Below, in pieces: positions 9,801-18,205 of a stretch of DNA of 61,688 bases. Origin of the DNA: an uncultured Bacteroidales bacterium (GTDB taxonomy: Bacteria; Bacteroidota; Bacteroidia; Bacteroidales; Paludibacteraceae); contig CACZFM010000010.1 in the NCBI GenBank assembly GCA_902780495.1, positions 1 through 61,688 on the forward strand, read 5' to 3'. The stretch's first letter is position 1, and every line of letters begins with the position of its first letter. Below the pieces are notes generated by a model. It was not told where the DNA came from and did not search any database. It saw nothing but the letters and a program-made list of their open reading frames with translations. The translations under genes and the position numbers were made by a program.

Positions 9801-9831
9801 CAAAAGTACAACAAAAAGTTCGAATATCCAA
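9801..9831 (-). promoter_or_regulatory. Promoter of the AraC-family regulator
   Basis: On the minus strand: TTG (9829-9831), 20 bases, TACTTTTG (9801-9808) followed by CAC. The predicted start is near 9793, giving a leader of about 100 bases to ATG 9689 with an earlier ATG at 9761 and the G11 tract. Confidence 0.8.
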
Positions 9832-9930
9832 GCCTTAAGGGAAGATTTTTGGTTGAAAGTTTAATGTTTAAGGTTGAGCGATGCAAAATGAATTGGTTTT
9901 TTCTGCCTTTCCTCTGCCTTTCGTTGGCTA

Positions 9931-10001
9931 AATAACCTACTAATAACCCAATAATCACCCAATAATAACCTAATAATAGCCTAATCGTTATACGGGAATT
10001 G
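9931..10001 (-). repeat. Five-unit 11-bp array plus 16-bp tail, copy 1
   Basis: Units at 9931, 9942, 9953, 9964 and 9975 are variants of AATAACCTAAT, each exactly 11 bp. They are followed by a 16-bp tail (9986-10001) ending in TATACGGGAATTG. Relative to the regulator promoter the array lies about 100 bp upstream. It is also downstream of the methyltransferase stop at 10018. Copies 2 and 3 are at 33122-33192 and, inverted, 20358-20428. Confidence 0.9.
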
Positions 10002-10017
10002 TCCGAGAATAATGCGG

Positions 10018-10746
10018 TCAGAGGTAGAAATCGCGGGTGAGGGAAGCGTATTGGTCGCTGCGCGGAGAAGCATCACCCTCAATATACAAATTATCCACGA
10101 TTTCATCGGAACTTTTCTGCGTTTTAGACAGCGTCACTAACATGCGGATAGGCTGCGGCTTTCCAGGCTTGGAGAAAACCCGCGTGAGGCGTGTCTGTGA
10201 GAAACCGATGCGATGCGCCAACTGCAAAAAATCCGTTTCAGCATCCGCAGGAAGAATGACTGCCAAGTGTCCGTCTTGCTCAAGCAACCGCCAAGCATTA
10301 GTCAGCAAATCGGCATACGAAAGGGTGTCGGTATGACGCGCCAAATGCCTGTTTTCATCGGGATTTTTCAAGGAGTCAACAAAGTAAGGCGGATTGCTTA
10401 CGATGAGATGGTACGGGTCGCTATTCCACTCCTGCAAACTGCTGCAAGCGACCTTCAAATGTTCCGCCCAAGGAGAGCGGTTGAAATTGTCCGCAGCCTG
10501 TCCAGTAGCGGAAGAATCAATGTCAATTGCATCCGTTTGGAAGCACCGTTGTCCGGTTGCGCACCGCTGTGCGAGCATAAGCGCAATGAGTCCCGACCCT
10601 GTTCCGACATCCAAGATGCGCAAAGTTGCCGTATTCTCCGGCAAGGGACACCATGCGCCCAAAAGTACGCCATCGGTGCCGACTTTCATGGCACACCGGT
10701 CGTGCCAGACAGCGAATTGCTTAAAGCGGAAGAAGGGAGATGCCAT
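10018..10746 (-). CDS. tRNA1(Val) (adenine-N6)-methyltransferase, TrmN6 type
   Basis: A 242-residue SAM-dependent methyltransferase. It has the SAM motif DVGTGSGLIAL (46-56), an acidic residue ending strand 2 (AIDID, 73-77), and the catalytic NPPY (118-121) of N6-adenine methyltransferases. The start FFRFKQFAVWHDRCAMKVGTD is typical of the TrmN6/YfiC family, which modifies A37 of tRNA1(Val). ATG 10746 fits this start and lies 2 bases after the permease stop; the longer open frame to 10869 runs into the permease. It is probably co-transcribed with the permease. Confidence 0.88.
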   Translation of the reverse strand: MASPFFRFKQFAVWHDRCAMKVGTDGVLLGAWCPLPENTATLRILDVGTGSGLIALMLAQRCATGQRCFQTDAIDIDSSATGQAADNFNRSPWAEHLKVACSSLQEWNSDPYHLIVSNPPYFVDSLKNPDENRHLARHTDTLSYADLLTNAWRLLEQDGHLAVILPADAETDFLQLAHRIGFSQTRLTRVFSKPGKPQPIRMLVTLSKTQKSSDEIVDNLYIEGDASPRSDQYASLTRDFYL

Positions 10747-10748
10747 TG

Positions 10749-11474
10749 TCAGGGCTGCGCAGTAACGGTTTCGGGCTCGTGGTGATGATGATGTTCGTGC
10801 CCCAGAAGATGAATGCCGAGAGACAATCCGTATCCCAGGAACAAAACCGCCGCAGCATAGCGGAACCAATGCTCGAAACGCTTCACTTTCTCGGTGAGAG
10901 CCTGTGCGGAGACGGCACTATAAGAAATAATCCACGCGAGAATCATAATCGGTAACCCCGTGCCAAGTCCGAAGAAGAATGGCAGAGAGTTGCAAATAAG
11001 CGGGTCGGAACTGCTGACGGCCAGTTCAATCATCGTGAAGAAATAGATGAGGCGATGCGGGCAGAACGCAATAGCGAAGAATATACCAAGCATGAACGCC
11101 CAAAACCAACTGGAGCGCTCGTCCACCGACTGCAGCCAACGCGAAACGCCATGATCGTGGTTGTGATGCAGATGTCCCCCGAACAAAAGGAACAAACCGC
11201 ATATCACCATAAAGACAGCCAACATAGGTTCGCCCCATTCGGCAATAAAGTGCCGGATATGTTCGGTCTGCGAACCCATAATAAACGGAACGCTGAGCAA
11301 AACATAGGTGACCAGTTTGCCGAGCACAAACATCGCGCCCGTGACAAGAACACGCCGGCGGTTCTGCATCTCACGGTCGATGAATCCAATGGCGGCAATG
11401 GATGTAAAAAGCGTACAAGGGTCCAAAATCATTAGAAAACCCAATAATAAAGCAGTAAAAATAGCCATAATCAT
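10749..11474 (-). CDS. CcdA/DsbD-type membrane permease with His-rich ends (ArsG-like)
   Basis: A 241-residue protein with about six transmembrane helices in two halves, each opened by a Cys-Pro or Pro-Cys element: DPCTLF (Cys20) and FCPHRL (Cys138). This is the cytochrome-c-biogenesis/DsbD transmembrane fold; AAIGFIDREMQNRRRV resembles Bacteroidota proteins labelled ArsG-type permeases. His clusters HLHHNHDH (101-108) and HEHHHHHE near the C-terminus suggest a metal or metalloid substrate, or electron transfer to a metal protein. Start ATG 11474; ATG 11468 is an alternative. Its promoter interlocks with that of the divergent kinase. The substrate is unknown. Confidence 0.75.
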   Translation of the reverse strand: MIMAIFTALLLGFLMILDPCTLFTSIAAIGFIDREMQNRRRVLVTGAMFVLGKLVTYVLLSVPFIMGSQTEHIRHFIAEWGEPMLAVFMVICGLFLLFGGHLHHNHDHGVSRWLQSVDERSSWFWAFMLGIFFAIAFCPHRLIYFFTMIELAVSSSDPLICNSLPFFFGLGTGLPIMILAWIISYSAVSAQALTEKVKRFEHWFRYAAAVLFLGYGLSLGIHLLGHEHHHHHEPETVTAQP

Positions 11475-11492
11475 CTTTTTTCTCTAAAAAGT

Positions 11493-11523
11493 TTGCAAAG
11501 GTACGAAAAAAGCGGTAACTTTG
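11493..11523 (+). promoter_or_regulatory. Promoter of the NtrY-like kinase (interlocked, divergent)
   Basis: TTG (11493-11495), 20 bases, TAACTTTG (11516-11523). The -33 box is part of TTTGCAAA, whose other half is the -7 box of the opposite promoter. Predicted start about 11527-11530, only 2-5 bases before the kinase ATG. Confidence 0.82.
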
Positions 11524-11526
11524 CAA
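11496..11526 (-). promoter_or_regulatory. Promoter of the permease-methyltransferase pair
   Basis: On the minus strand: TTG (11524-11526), 20 bases, TACCTTTG (11496-11503). It covers almost the same bases as the divergent kinase promoter, so the two cannot be occupied by RNA polymerase together. Confidence 0.82.
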
Positions 11527-11531
11527 GCGAA

Positions 11532-13505
11532 ATGAGAAAAATTTTAGGAATAATCGTTTTGATGGGCGTTTTTCTGTCGTCTTGTGCCGACAAACAAACG
11601 CGTATGGAACGGCGTGCTGAACGTCAGACAGAGCATGTGATCCGTGCTATTCAGACGCGCGACATGGACAGCATCTGGCAGGCCGTGCATGAATGGGACA
11701 AGACGATATTCCTTATTTATTCGGGTGGCGAGCTGATATTCTGGTCGGACAACGGCTTGACGCGCAAGATACCTCCGACGCCCGATTACAGTGCGAAATG
11801 GATAGATTATACGTTCGACAATGCGGATACGCGCGTGATGTGGACGCACACCGGAGCACTGGAGGTGATGACGATTATTCCGATGGAATGGCATATTATG
11901 GGGCTTGAGGAACTGGAGCACAGTTTCTCGTACCTGCCGCTGCAAGAACAAGGCCGTCGGAACTGGTGGAAAGCCACTCGTATACGCGCGCGTGCGTATA
12001 CCATATTATTCATTGTGCTGGTGCTGATAGCATTGGGCTGGGTGATATGGCTGCTCCGCACGCATAAAGGGTTTGACAATATCAATCTGCGCAACAAGGT
12101 TCAGGTGGTGCTGATGCTGACATTGGTGGGTTTTTGCATCATTGCCGGTCTGTCGTTTATCCATTTTGAACGGGTGCGGTATATGAACCAACAGATTGTC
12201 CGCCTGCAAGAGAAATGCCAACATGTACAAACCGCCCTGCAAAACCTGTATTACTGGGACTTGCGCCTTTCACGGATGAACACGCAGGGACTGAATGTGG
12301 ATTTGCGCGACCTGGCTCATAGCTATGTGTCAGATATTCATGTGTTTGACATGAACGGCGTGATAGTTGGAAGTTCCACGCCCCAACTGTTCAACGAACA
12401 ATTGCTGAACCGCCATATGGCACCGGAAGTGTTCTTCTCCGACAAGGCTACCACCATCATCCACGAACAGATAGGCAGCGTGAAATATATAGCCGCCTAT
12501 ACGCCATTTTACAACGGCAGCCATGTGCAGTTAGGGTATATCTCCATGCCGTTTTTCATGTCGGAAGAGGCACAAGCGGCCGATGTGGATGCCCTCTTGG
12601 CGCGATTGCTACCGCCGTTCTTTGTGATGCTGCTGATGATGTTGCTGATTTCCAGTATCTTTGCCCACCGCATGAGCAAGCCGTTGCGCGAACTGACCGA
12701 GAACATGAAACATTATCGCCCCGGAAAAGACGTGAGCCATATCGATTATCCGTATAATGACGAGATAGGTGCCGTGGTGGAGCATTATAATGAGATGGTG
12801 GACCGCCTGAACGATTATATGCGGCGTCTTGCCACTTCCGAACGCGAAGGTGCGTGGCGGACGATGGCACGGCAGATAGCGCATGAGATAAACAATCCGC
12901 TAACGCCGATGAAACTGTCTATCCAACAACTGCAACGGCTGAAAGGCGACCCGCGCTTTGACGAGCAATTCGAGCGTGCCAGTCAGATGCTGGTAGAACA
13001 AATAGACAATCTGAGCCGTATCGCCGGTTCGTTCTCCACTTTTGCCAAGATGCCCGCTGTATATGCGGAACATATAGATGTGGCAGAGAAACTCTGCTCG
13101 GCAAAAGCACTGTATGACCACAACGACCGTCATATCCCCATCCGCTACCTCGGACCGGATAGAGGTGTGACAGCATGGGCAGACGGAGAACAACTGATGC
13201 AAGTGTTTGCCAACATACTGAAGAATGCGATTCAGGCGTTGGACGGTCAGAAAGACGGCGATATTATCATCCGTCTGGAGGAACAAGCCGACGAGGTTTG
13301 CATCACTTTCTCGGACAACGGTCCGGGCATCCCGGAAGAGATACGAGACAAGATATTTATGCCCAACTTTACAACCAAGTCAACAGGCACCGGATTGGGT
13401 TTAGCCATCTCAAAAAGCATCATAGAAAGTTGCGAAGGCCGAATTTTATGTCCTCCGTCAAAAAAAGGTGCGATTTTTCTTGTTTATCTCAAAAAAAAGC
13501 AGTAA
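11532..13505 (+). CDS. NtrY-like membrane sensor histidine kinase (lipoprotein-type N-terminus)
   Basis: A 657-residue sensor kinase. A lipoprotein-like signal (FLSSC, Cys18) is followed by an extracytoplasmic segment, transmembrane helices near 160-180 and 192-215, a second sensor region, a third helix near 355-375, and a HAMP linker. The HisKA box AHEINNPLTP puts the phosphorylated His at residue 451. ATPase motifs are NILKNAIQAL, DNGPGIP and TGTGLGLAI. ATG 11532 is needed for the signal peptide and lies almost at the predicted transcription start. No response regulator is adjacent, so it is an orphan here. The last codons double as the gdhA promoter. Confidence 0.88.
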   Translation: MRKILGIIVLMGVFLSSCADKQTRMERRAERQTEHVIRAIQTRDMDSIWQAVHEWDKTIFLIYSGGELIFWSDNGLTRKIPPTPDYSAKWIDYTFDNADTRVMWTHTGALEVMTIIPMEWHIMGLEELEHSFSYLPLQEQGRRNWWKATRIRARAYTILFIVLVLIALGWVIWLLRTHKGFDNINLRNKVQVVLMLTLVGFCIIAGLSFIHFERVRYMNQQIVRLQEKCQHVQTALQNLYYWDLRLSRMNTQGLNVDLRDLAHSYVSDIHVFDMNGVIVGSSTPQLFNEQLLNRHMAPEVFFSDKATTIIHEQIGSVKYIAAYTPFYNGSHVQLGYISMPFFMSEEAQAADVDALLARLLPPFFVMLLMMLLISSIFAHRMSKPLRELTENMKHYRPGKDVSHIDYPYNDEIGAVVEHYNEMVDRLNDYMRRLATSEREGAWRTMARQIAHEINNPLTPMKLSIQQLQRLKGDPRFDEQFERASQMLVEQIDNLSRIAGSFSTFAKMPAVYAEHIDVAEKLCSAKALYDHNDRHIPIRYLGPDRGVTAWADGEQLMQVFANILKNAIQALDGQKDGDIIIRLEEQADEVCITFSDNGPGIPEEIRDKIFMPNFTTKSTGTGLGLAISKSIIESCEGRILCPPSKKGAIFLVYLKKKQ

Positions 13506-13510
13506 TTTTG
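13480..13510 (+). promoter_or_regulatory. gdhA promoter embedded in kinase 3' end
   Basis: TTG (13480-13482), 20 bases with an A8 run, TAATTTTG (13503-13510). The kinase stop codon TAA (13503-13505) is the first three bases of the -7 box. Confidence 0.82.
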
Positions 13511-13578
13511 CCGTCGCTTTGTGAAATGAAAGCAACCAAATAACAATCAACCCAATAAAACAACAAACAAATCTAATC

Positions 13579-14925
13579 ATGAAAACAGCTGAAATTATGC
13601 AGCGTCTTGCTGCCAAGCACCCCGGCGAAGCAGAGTATTTGCAGGCCGTGGAAGAAGTCCTCTGTTCCATTGAGGAAGTGTACAACCAGCATCCTGAGTT
13701 CGAGAAAGCTCAGATTATCGAGCGCATGGTAGAGCCCGAACGTATCTTCACCTTCCGTGTTACATGGATTGACGATCAGGGCAATGTACAGGTTAACCTC
13801 GGTTACCGCGTTCAGTTTAACTCGGCTATTGGCCCGTACAAAGGCGGTCTTCGTTTCCACAAGGCTGTTACTCCCAGTATGCTGAAGTTCCTGGGCTTTG
13901 AGCAGACCTTCAAGAATGCCCTGACGACCCTTCCGATGGGTGGTGGTAAAGGTGGTTCGGATTTCGACCCCGTAGGCAAGAGCGACGCTGAAATCATGCG
14001 TTTCTGCCAAGCCTTTATGCTTGAACTCTGGCGTTGCATCGGTCCTGACCAGGATATTCCTGCAGGTGACGTAGGTGTAGGTGGCCGTGAGATCGGCTTC
14101 CTGAACGGTATGTACAGCAAACTGAGCCGTCAGTACCACACCGGCGTTTTGACCGGTAAGGGTATGACCTTTGGTGGTTCTATTCTCCGTCCTGAAGCTA
14201 CCGGTTACGGTGCATTGTATTTCACGAACCATGTGCTTGAGACCGCAGGTAAGAAACTTGCAGGCAAGACCATCGCTCTCTCCGGCTTCGGAAACGTAGC
14301 ATGGGGTGCAGCCAAGAAGGCTACCGAGCTCGGCGCAAAAGTTGTGGCTATCTCCGGTCCTGACGGCGTTTGCGAAATCAAGGATGGTATCACTTCTGAA
14401 ATGATTGACTATATGCTTGATATGCGTGCTTCCAACCGCAATAAAGTTCAAGATATGGCTGACAAGTTCCCCGGTAAGGCTGTGTTCACCGCCGGTAAGA
14501 AATCGTGGTCTGTTAAGTGCGACATCGCTCTGCCTTGCGCATTCCAGAACGAACTCAGCGAAGAAGATGCAAAAGAACTGGTTAAGAACGGCACAATGTG
14601 CTGCTGCGAGGTCAGCAACATGGGTTGCCAACCCGGTGCTATCCACTTCTTCCAGAGCCAGAAAGGATTCCTCTTTGCTCCGGGTAAGGCCGTTAACGCA
14701 GGCGGCGTAGCAACCTCCGGTCTTGAGATGACCCAGAACGCAGAGCATATCAGCTGGACAGAACAGGAAGTAGATGAGCGTCTGCACCATATCATGGCTT
14801 CCATCCACGAGCAGTGCGTGAAGTTCGGTACACAGAAAGACGGTACGATTGACTACGTCAAGGGTGCCAATATCGCCGGCTTCATGAAAGTGGCTCAGGC
14901 TATGCTCGAACAGGGTATCTATTAA
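13579..14925 (+). CDS. gdhA: NADP-type glutamate dehydrogenase
   Basis: A 448-residue hexameric glutamate dehydrogenase interconverting glutamate and 2-oxoglutarate plus ammonium; in this order it is the main ammonia-assimilation enzyme. The substrate-binding region holds PMGGGKGGSDFDP with the catalytic Lys, followed by GPDQDIPAGDVGVGGREIG; the Rossmann part shows SGFGNVAWGAA. Length matches bacterial NADP-dependent enzymes (444-450). Codon use is visibly that of a highly expressed gene (many GGT, CGT, AAG). It has its own promoter and an intrinsic terminator. Confidence 0.97.
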   Translation: MKTAEIMQRLAAKHPGEAEYLQAVEEVLCSIEEVYNQHPEFEKAQIIERMVEPERIFTFRVTWIDDQGNVQVNLGYRVQFNSAIGPYKGGLRFHKAVTPSMLKFLGFEQTFKNALTTLPMGGGKGGSDFDPVGKSDAEIMRFCQAFMLELWRCIGPDQDIPAGDVGVGGREIGFLNGMYSKLSRQYHTGVLTGKGMTFGGSILRPEATGYGALYFTNHVLETAGKKLAGKTIALSGFGNVAWGAAKKATELGAKVVAISGPDGVCEIKDGITSEMIDYMLDMRASNRNKVQDMADKFPGKAVFTAGKKSWSVKCDIALPCAFQNELSEEDAKELVKNGTMCCCEVSNMGCQPGAIHFFQSQKGFLFAPGKAVNAGGVATSGLEMTQNAEHISWTEQEVDERLHHIMASIHEQCVKFGTQKDGTIDYVKGANIAGFMKVAQAMLEQGIY

Positions 14926-14945
14926 GCGGGTACACCTACCATAAA

Positions 14946-14990
14946 AAGAGGTATAGGATTCTGGGGCTTTCTGGAATTCTATACCTTTTC
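14946..14990 (+). terminator. Intrinsic terminator of gdhA
   Basis: A 12-bp stem (GGTATAGGATTC with GGAATTCTATACC, one G-T pair) and a loop of about 12 bases, then CCTTTTC. It begins 20 bases after the gdhA stop. Confidence 0.85.
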
Positions 14991-15019
14991 GACAATTATT
15001 ATTAAAACAAGGAGAGAGT

Positions 15020-16219
15020 ATGTATCAGGATTTCCAAAAATATCTGCAGCAAACACTGCAACAAATCAAAGACGATGGTCTTTACAAGAACGAACGTGTC
15101 ATCATCACTCCGCAGTCTTCGGGCATTCAGGTGGCAGGAGAAAACGGACCGGTTGATGTAATCAACTTCTGCGCCAACAACTATCTCGGTTTGGCTGATA
15201 ACAAAGAACTGATTGAGGCAGCTAAGGCCCGTATGGATGTTCGTGGCTATGGCATGGCTTCTGTTCGCTTTATCTGCGGTACACAGGACACGCACAAGAT
15301 GTTGGAGAAAGCCATCTCCGATTTCTTTGGCACAGAGGATACCATCCTTTATGCTGCTTGCTTCGATGCTAATGGCGGTCTCTTCGAGCCTCTGCTGACG
15401 GCGGAAGATGCAATCATTTCCGATGCCCTGAACCACGCATCTATCATTGACGGCGTTCGTCTCTGCAAAGCCGTTCGTTATCGTTATGCAAACGGCGATA
15501 TGGCTGATTTGGAAGAGCAACTAAAGGCTGCTCAGGCACAGCGTTTCCGTATCATTGCTACCGACGGTGTCTTCTCGATGGATGGTAATGTATGCCCGCT
15601 TGATAAGATTTACGAACTGGCACAGAAATACAACGCCATGGTAATGGTGGACGAAAGTCACTCTGCCGGTGTGGTTGGCCGCACGGGTCATGGTGTGACC
15701 GAGCAGTTCAACCTTCGTGGCAAGATTGAGGTGCTGACAGGTACGCTGGGTAAGGCCTTTGGTGGTTCGGTTGGTGGATTCACTACCGGTAAGAAAGAAA
15801 TCATCGACCTGCTCCGTCAGCGTTCACGTCCGTATCTGTTCTCGAACTCTATTCCTCCGATGGTGGCAGCAGCCGCGTTGAAGACATTCGAACTGTTGAC
15901 CAAAGATAACCATCTGCAGGACACGTTGCACGAGAATACCAATTATTTCGTAGAGAAGATGACGGCTGCAGGCTTCGATATCAAGCCTACTCAGTCCGCT
16001 ATCTGCGCCGTTATGTTGTACGATGCACGTCTCAGCCAAGAGTTCGCTGCGGCTTTACAACAGGAAGGTATCTATGTTACCGGTTTTTACTATCCCGTTG
16101 TTCCGAAGGGGCAGGCACGTATCCGCGTGCAACTCTCTGCGGCTCATACGCGCGAACAATTGGACAAAGGTATTGCTGCTTTCACGAAAGTCGGCAAACA
16201 ACTCGGTGTGCTTAAATAA
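15020..16219 (+). CDS. kbl: 2-amino-3-ketobutyrate CoA ligase
   Basis: A 399-residue PLP enzyme of the alpha-oxoamine synthase family. It cleaves 2-amino-3-ketobutyrate with CoA to glycine and acetyl-CoA, the second step of threonine degradation through threonine dehydrogenase. The PLP Lys is Lys245 in TLGKAFGGS; other family marks are NNYLGLA, GMASVRFICGTQ and VDESHSAGVVGRTG. Length equals that of the family (about 398). AAGGAGAG gives a good ribosome-binding site. No tdh gene lies beside it. A CTATACCTTTT at the gdhA terminator could be a weak promoter; otherwise read-through is needed. Confidence 0.95.
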   Translation: MYQDFQKYLQQTLQQIKDDGLYKNERVIITPQSSGIQVAGENGPVDVINFCANNYLGLADNKELIEAAKARMDVRGYGMASVRFICGTQDTHKMLEKAISDFFGTEDTILYAACFDANGGLFEPLLTAEDAIISDALNHASIIDGVRLCKAVRYRYANGDMADLEEQLKAAQAQRFRIIATDGVFSMDGNVCPLDKIYELAQKYNAMVMVDESHSAGVVGRTGHGVTEQFNLRGKIEVLTGTLGKAFGGSVGGFTTGKKEIIDLLRQRSRPYLFSNSIPPMVAAAALKTFELLTKDNHLQDTLHENTNYFVEKMTAAGFDIKPTQSAICAVMLYDARLSQEFAAALQQEGIYVTGFYYPVVPKGQARIRVQLSAAHTREQLDKGIAAFTKVGKQLGVLK

Positions 16220-16237
16220 CAGACCGACATATCCAAA

Positions 16238-16272
16238 GAAGGAGCCCTGGGGCGATTCAGGGTTCCTTCTTA
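16238..16272 (+). terminator. Terminator-like hairpin after kbl
   Basis: Stem GAAGGAGCCCTG with CAGGGTTCCTTC around an eight-base loop, followed by a short T-rich run. It sits 18 bases after the kbl stop and 17 before the next ATG. Confidence 0.7.
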
Positions 16273-16288
16273 TAACTACTTTATACAC

Positions 16289-16921
16289 ATGAAACGGCTG
16301 CTACTTTTGCTCTTTATCTCTCTTCCGCTCTTGCTTTGTGCGCGTGAGTCCTCCGCGCTTAGGTGGGATAGTTTGCGCTATGAGGTGCGGATTGGCTATG
16401 GCGATCCGTTTTTTGAGTCGGCCATGCAGTATGAGTTCCCGCATATAGGCAAGCCGAACACGCAGGTTGATTATGTCACGGGGCATCTCTTTGCCGAGTT
16501 TCAGTATAGTTGGAATTGGTGGTGCAGTACCGGTATGCAGATTGATTATTCCGGGCAGGGTTGGCACGACCGTCGTGAAAAAGTGGATGGCAAAAGGGGA
16601 CCGCAGCACGACTATTACAACCTCTCGTTTATGCCTGCCTTGCGTTTCACTTTTTATCGTTCCAAGTGGGTCAATCTCTTCTGCGGCTTGCAGATGGGGT
16701 TGACCGTTAATGGCGGCACGGAGATGGACTTGGTGCGCAAGACACGAACCGTTTGTTACCCCGTTGGAGGACTGACGGCACTGGGTGTGCAGGTTGGTCA
16801 AAAAGGGTGGTTCGGCTCGTTCGATTTAGGTGGATTGTACGCGCTTTTGGGTGAGGATGATATAGTTATGTTCTCCAGCCGTGTCCTCTCGTTGGGCATA
16901 GGCTATCGATTTGACAGATGA
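16289..16921 (+). CDS. Predicted outer-membrane beta-barrel protein
   Basis: A 210-residue protein with a signal peptide (hydrophobic to about residue 18) and then alternating aromatic/polar segments typical of small outer-membrane barrels, ending GYRFDR with an aromatic near the C-terminus. I do not recognise a specific family. Its stop overlaps the next ATG by 4 bases (ATGA), so it opens a coupled four-gene operon of exported proteins (16289-19569). No clear TAnnTTTG promoter lies directly upstream. Confidence 0.7.
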   Translation: MKRLLLLLFISLPLLLCARESSALRWDSLRYEVRIGYGDPFFESAMQYEFPHIGKPNTQVDYVTGHLFAEFQYSWNWWCSTGMQIDYSGQGWHDRREKVDGKRGPQHDYYNLSFMPALRFTFYRSKWVNLFCGLQMGLTVNGGTEMDLVRKTRTVCYPVGGLTALGVQVGQKGWFGSFDLGGLYALLGEDDIVMFSSRVLSLGIGYRFDR

Positions 16922-18201
16922 TGAAAAACAAGATATTATTCTCTATATGGCTTCTATTGATGGTGTGTTTCACCTCTTGCCATCATGACGAACCCACATT
17001 GGGCGTGGACTTCTCGCAACTGGATAATGCCGGCAAACGCTTTGTGCCTTATTCGGAAGAAGAACGCGATGTGAGGGAGGAAGAGCCTTGGAATCGCTTG
17101 CCGGAAGATGCCGCATCCGATGTGCAGGATATGGCTGTCCCTGGAAGGCGACCGGCCAGTTCTATCACTATCACCGATATGGCGCGGGGTTTGCTGGAGT
17201 CGCTCAATAGTTACAAAGTGCATCAGGTCTGCGGTACCTATATGACAACGGGTGCTGACGGTGAGCCTGTCAAGGTCAGTGGCGCCGTCTTCTATCCCAA
17301 ACAGGGACGGATAAAGAATGTCATAATTTGCAGTCATTATACGGTCACGGCGGACTATGAAGTGCCCAGCCAGACCTTTCCTATCGAAGCCCTGCTGGCA
17401 TCCTTGGGCTATGTGGTCGTGATGCCCGATTATATCGGCTATGGCGCATCAAAAGATAGGGTTCATCCCTATCTGCAGGCGTATGTCACGGCTGGCACGG
17501 TCATCGATATGGCCTTGGCTGTCCGTCCGTTCCTGGCTAACCGAAAGATTGTCGTGGATAACGAAGAGGTTATTTTGTTTGGCTACAGTCAGGGCGGCGC
17601 TACCGGTCTCTTCGTCCAGTTAATGATGGAGCAATCTGCCGCCTATAAGGGTTTGTTTAAGATTAAGTGCAACTATTGTGGCGGCGGACCGTATAACATA
17701 GCCCGTACTTATGACGAGACTGTCCGTACGCGCACAACGGGCATCCCGTATGCCGTGCCGATGCTTATTCTCGGCATGTCTGAAGGCATGGCGGTTCCCT
17801 TGGATGTGGATGCGTTCTTCCGGGAACCTTTGTTGTCGCATTACAAGGAGTGGCTGCTCTCCAAACGCTATGCCGGCTCGCAGATAACCCGACTCATGGG
17901 CACGCGCAATATCGACAAGATACTCACACCGATGGCGCTTGACCGCTCGCAGCCGGAGACCAAACGCTTGTATCGTGCCTTGGCGTACAACAGCATTCCT
18001 GCCAACTTTGTGCCCGAAGCGCCCGTGTATATGTTCCATTCGATGGATGATCAAACGGTGCCTTTCATCAACGCACAGGTCCAGCATGGCTATTTCACGC
18101 AGCACGGGGTGAACAATGTTACCTATGATTTCGGGCATTATGGCGAACATGCCGATGCCTTCTTGACATTCATGAAAGAGGTGTTCCGCAAACTCAAATA
18201 G
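16918..18201 (+). CDS. Secreted alpha/beta-hydrolase lipoprotein (lipase/esterase-like)
   Basis: A 427-residue lipoprotein (lipobox FTSC). The alpha/beta-hydrolase fold is shown by GYSQGG with nucleophile Ser224, the preceding VVMPDYIGYGAS region, and late DD and His candidates (HSMDDQTVPFIN, FGHYGEHADAF) that can supply the acid and base. Fold and layout resemble secreted lipases/esterases. The substrate cannot be read from sequence. It overlaps the upstream barrel gene by 4 bases and precedes the next lipoprotein by 4 bases. Confidence 0.85.
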   Translation: MMKNKILFSIWLLLMVCFTSCHHDEPTLGVDFSQLDNAGKRFVPYSEEERDVREEEPWNRLPEDAASDVQDMAVPGRRPASSITITDMARGLLESLNSYKVHQVCGTYMTTGADGEPVKVSGAVFYPKQGRIKNVIICSHYTVTADYEVPSQTFPIEALLASLGYVVVMPDYIGYGASKDRVHPYLQAYVTAGTVIDMALAVRPFLANRKIVVDNEEVILFGYSQGGATGLFVQLMMEQSAAYKGLFKIKCNYCGGGPYNIARTYDETVRTRTTGIPYAVPMLILGMSEGMAVPLDVDAFFREPLLSHYKEWLLSKRYAGSQITRLMGTRNIDKILTPMALDRSQPETKRLYRALAYNSIPANFVPEAPVYMFHSMDDQTVPFINAQVQHGYFTQHGVNNVTYDFGHYGEHADAFLTFMKEVFRKLK

Positions 18202-18205
18202 ACCT

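Noticed and set aside
13573..14808. A 411-codon open frame on the minus strand
   Set aside because: It is exactly antisense to gdhA. Codon bias of a highly expressed gene leaves few stops in this frame; no domain and no promoter fit.
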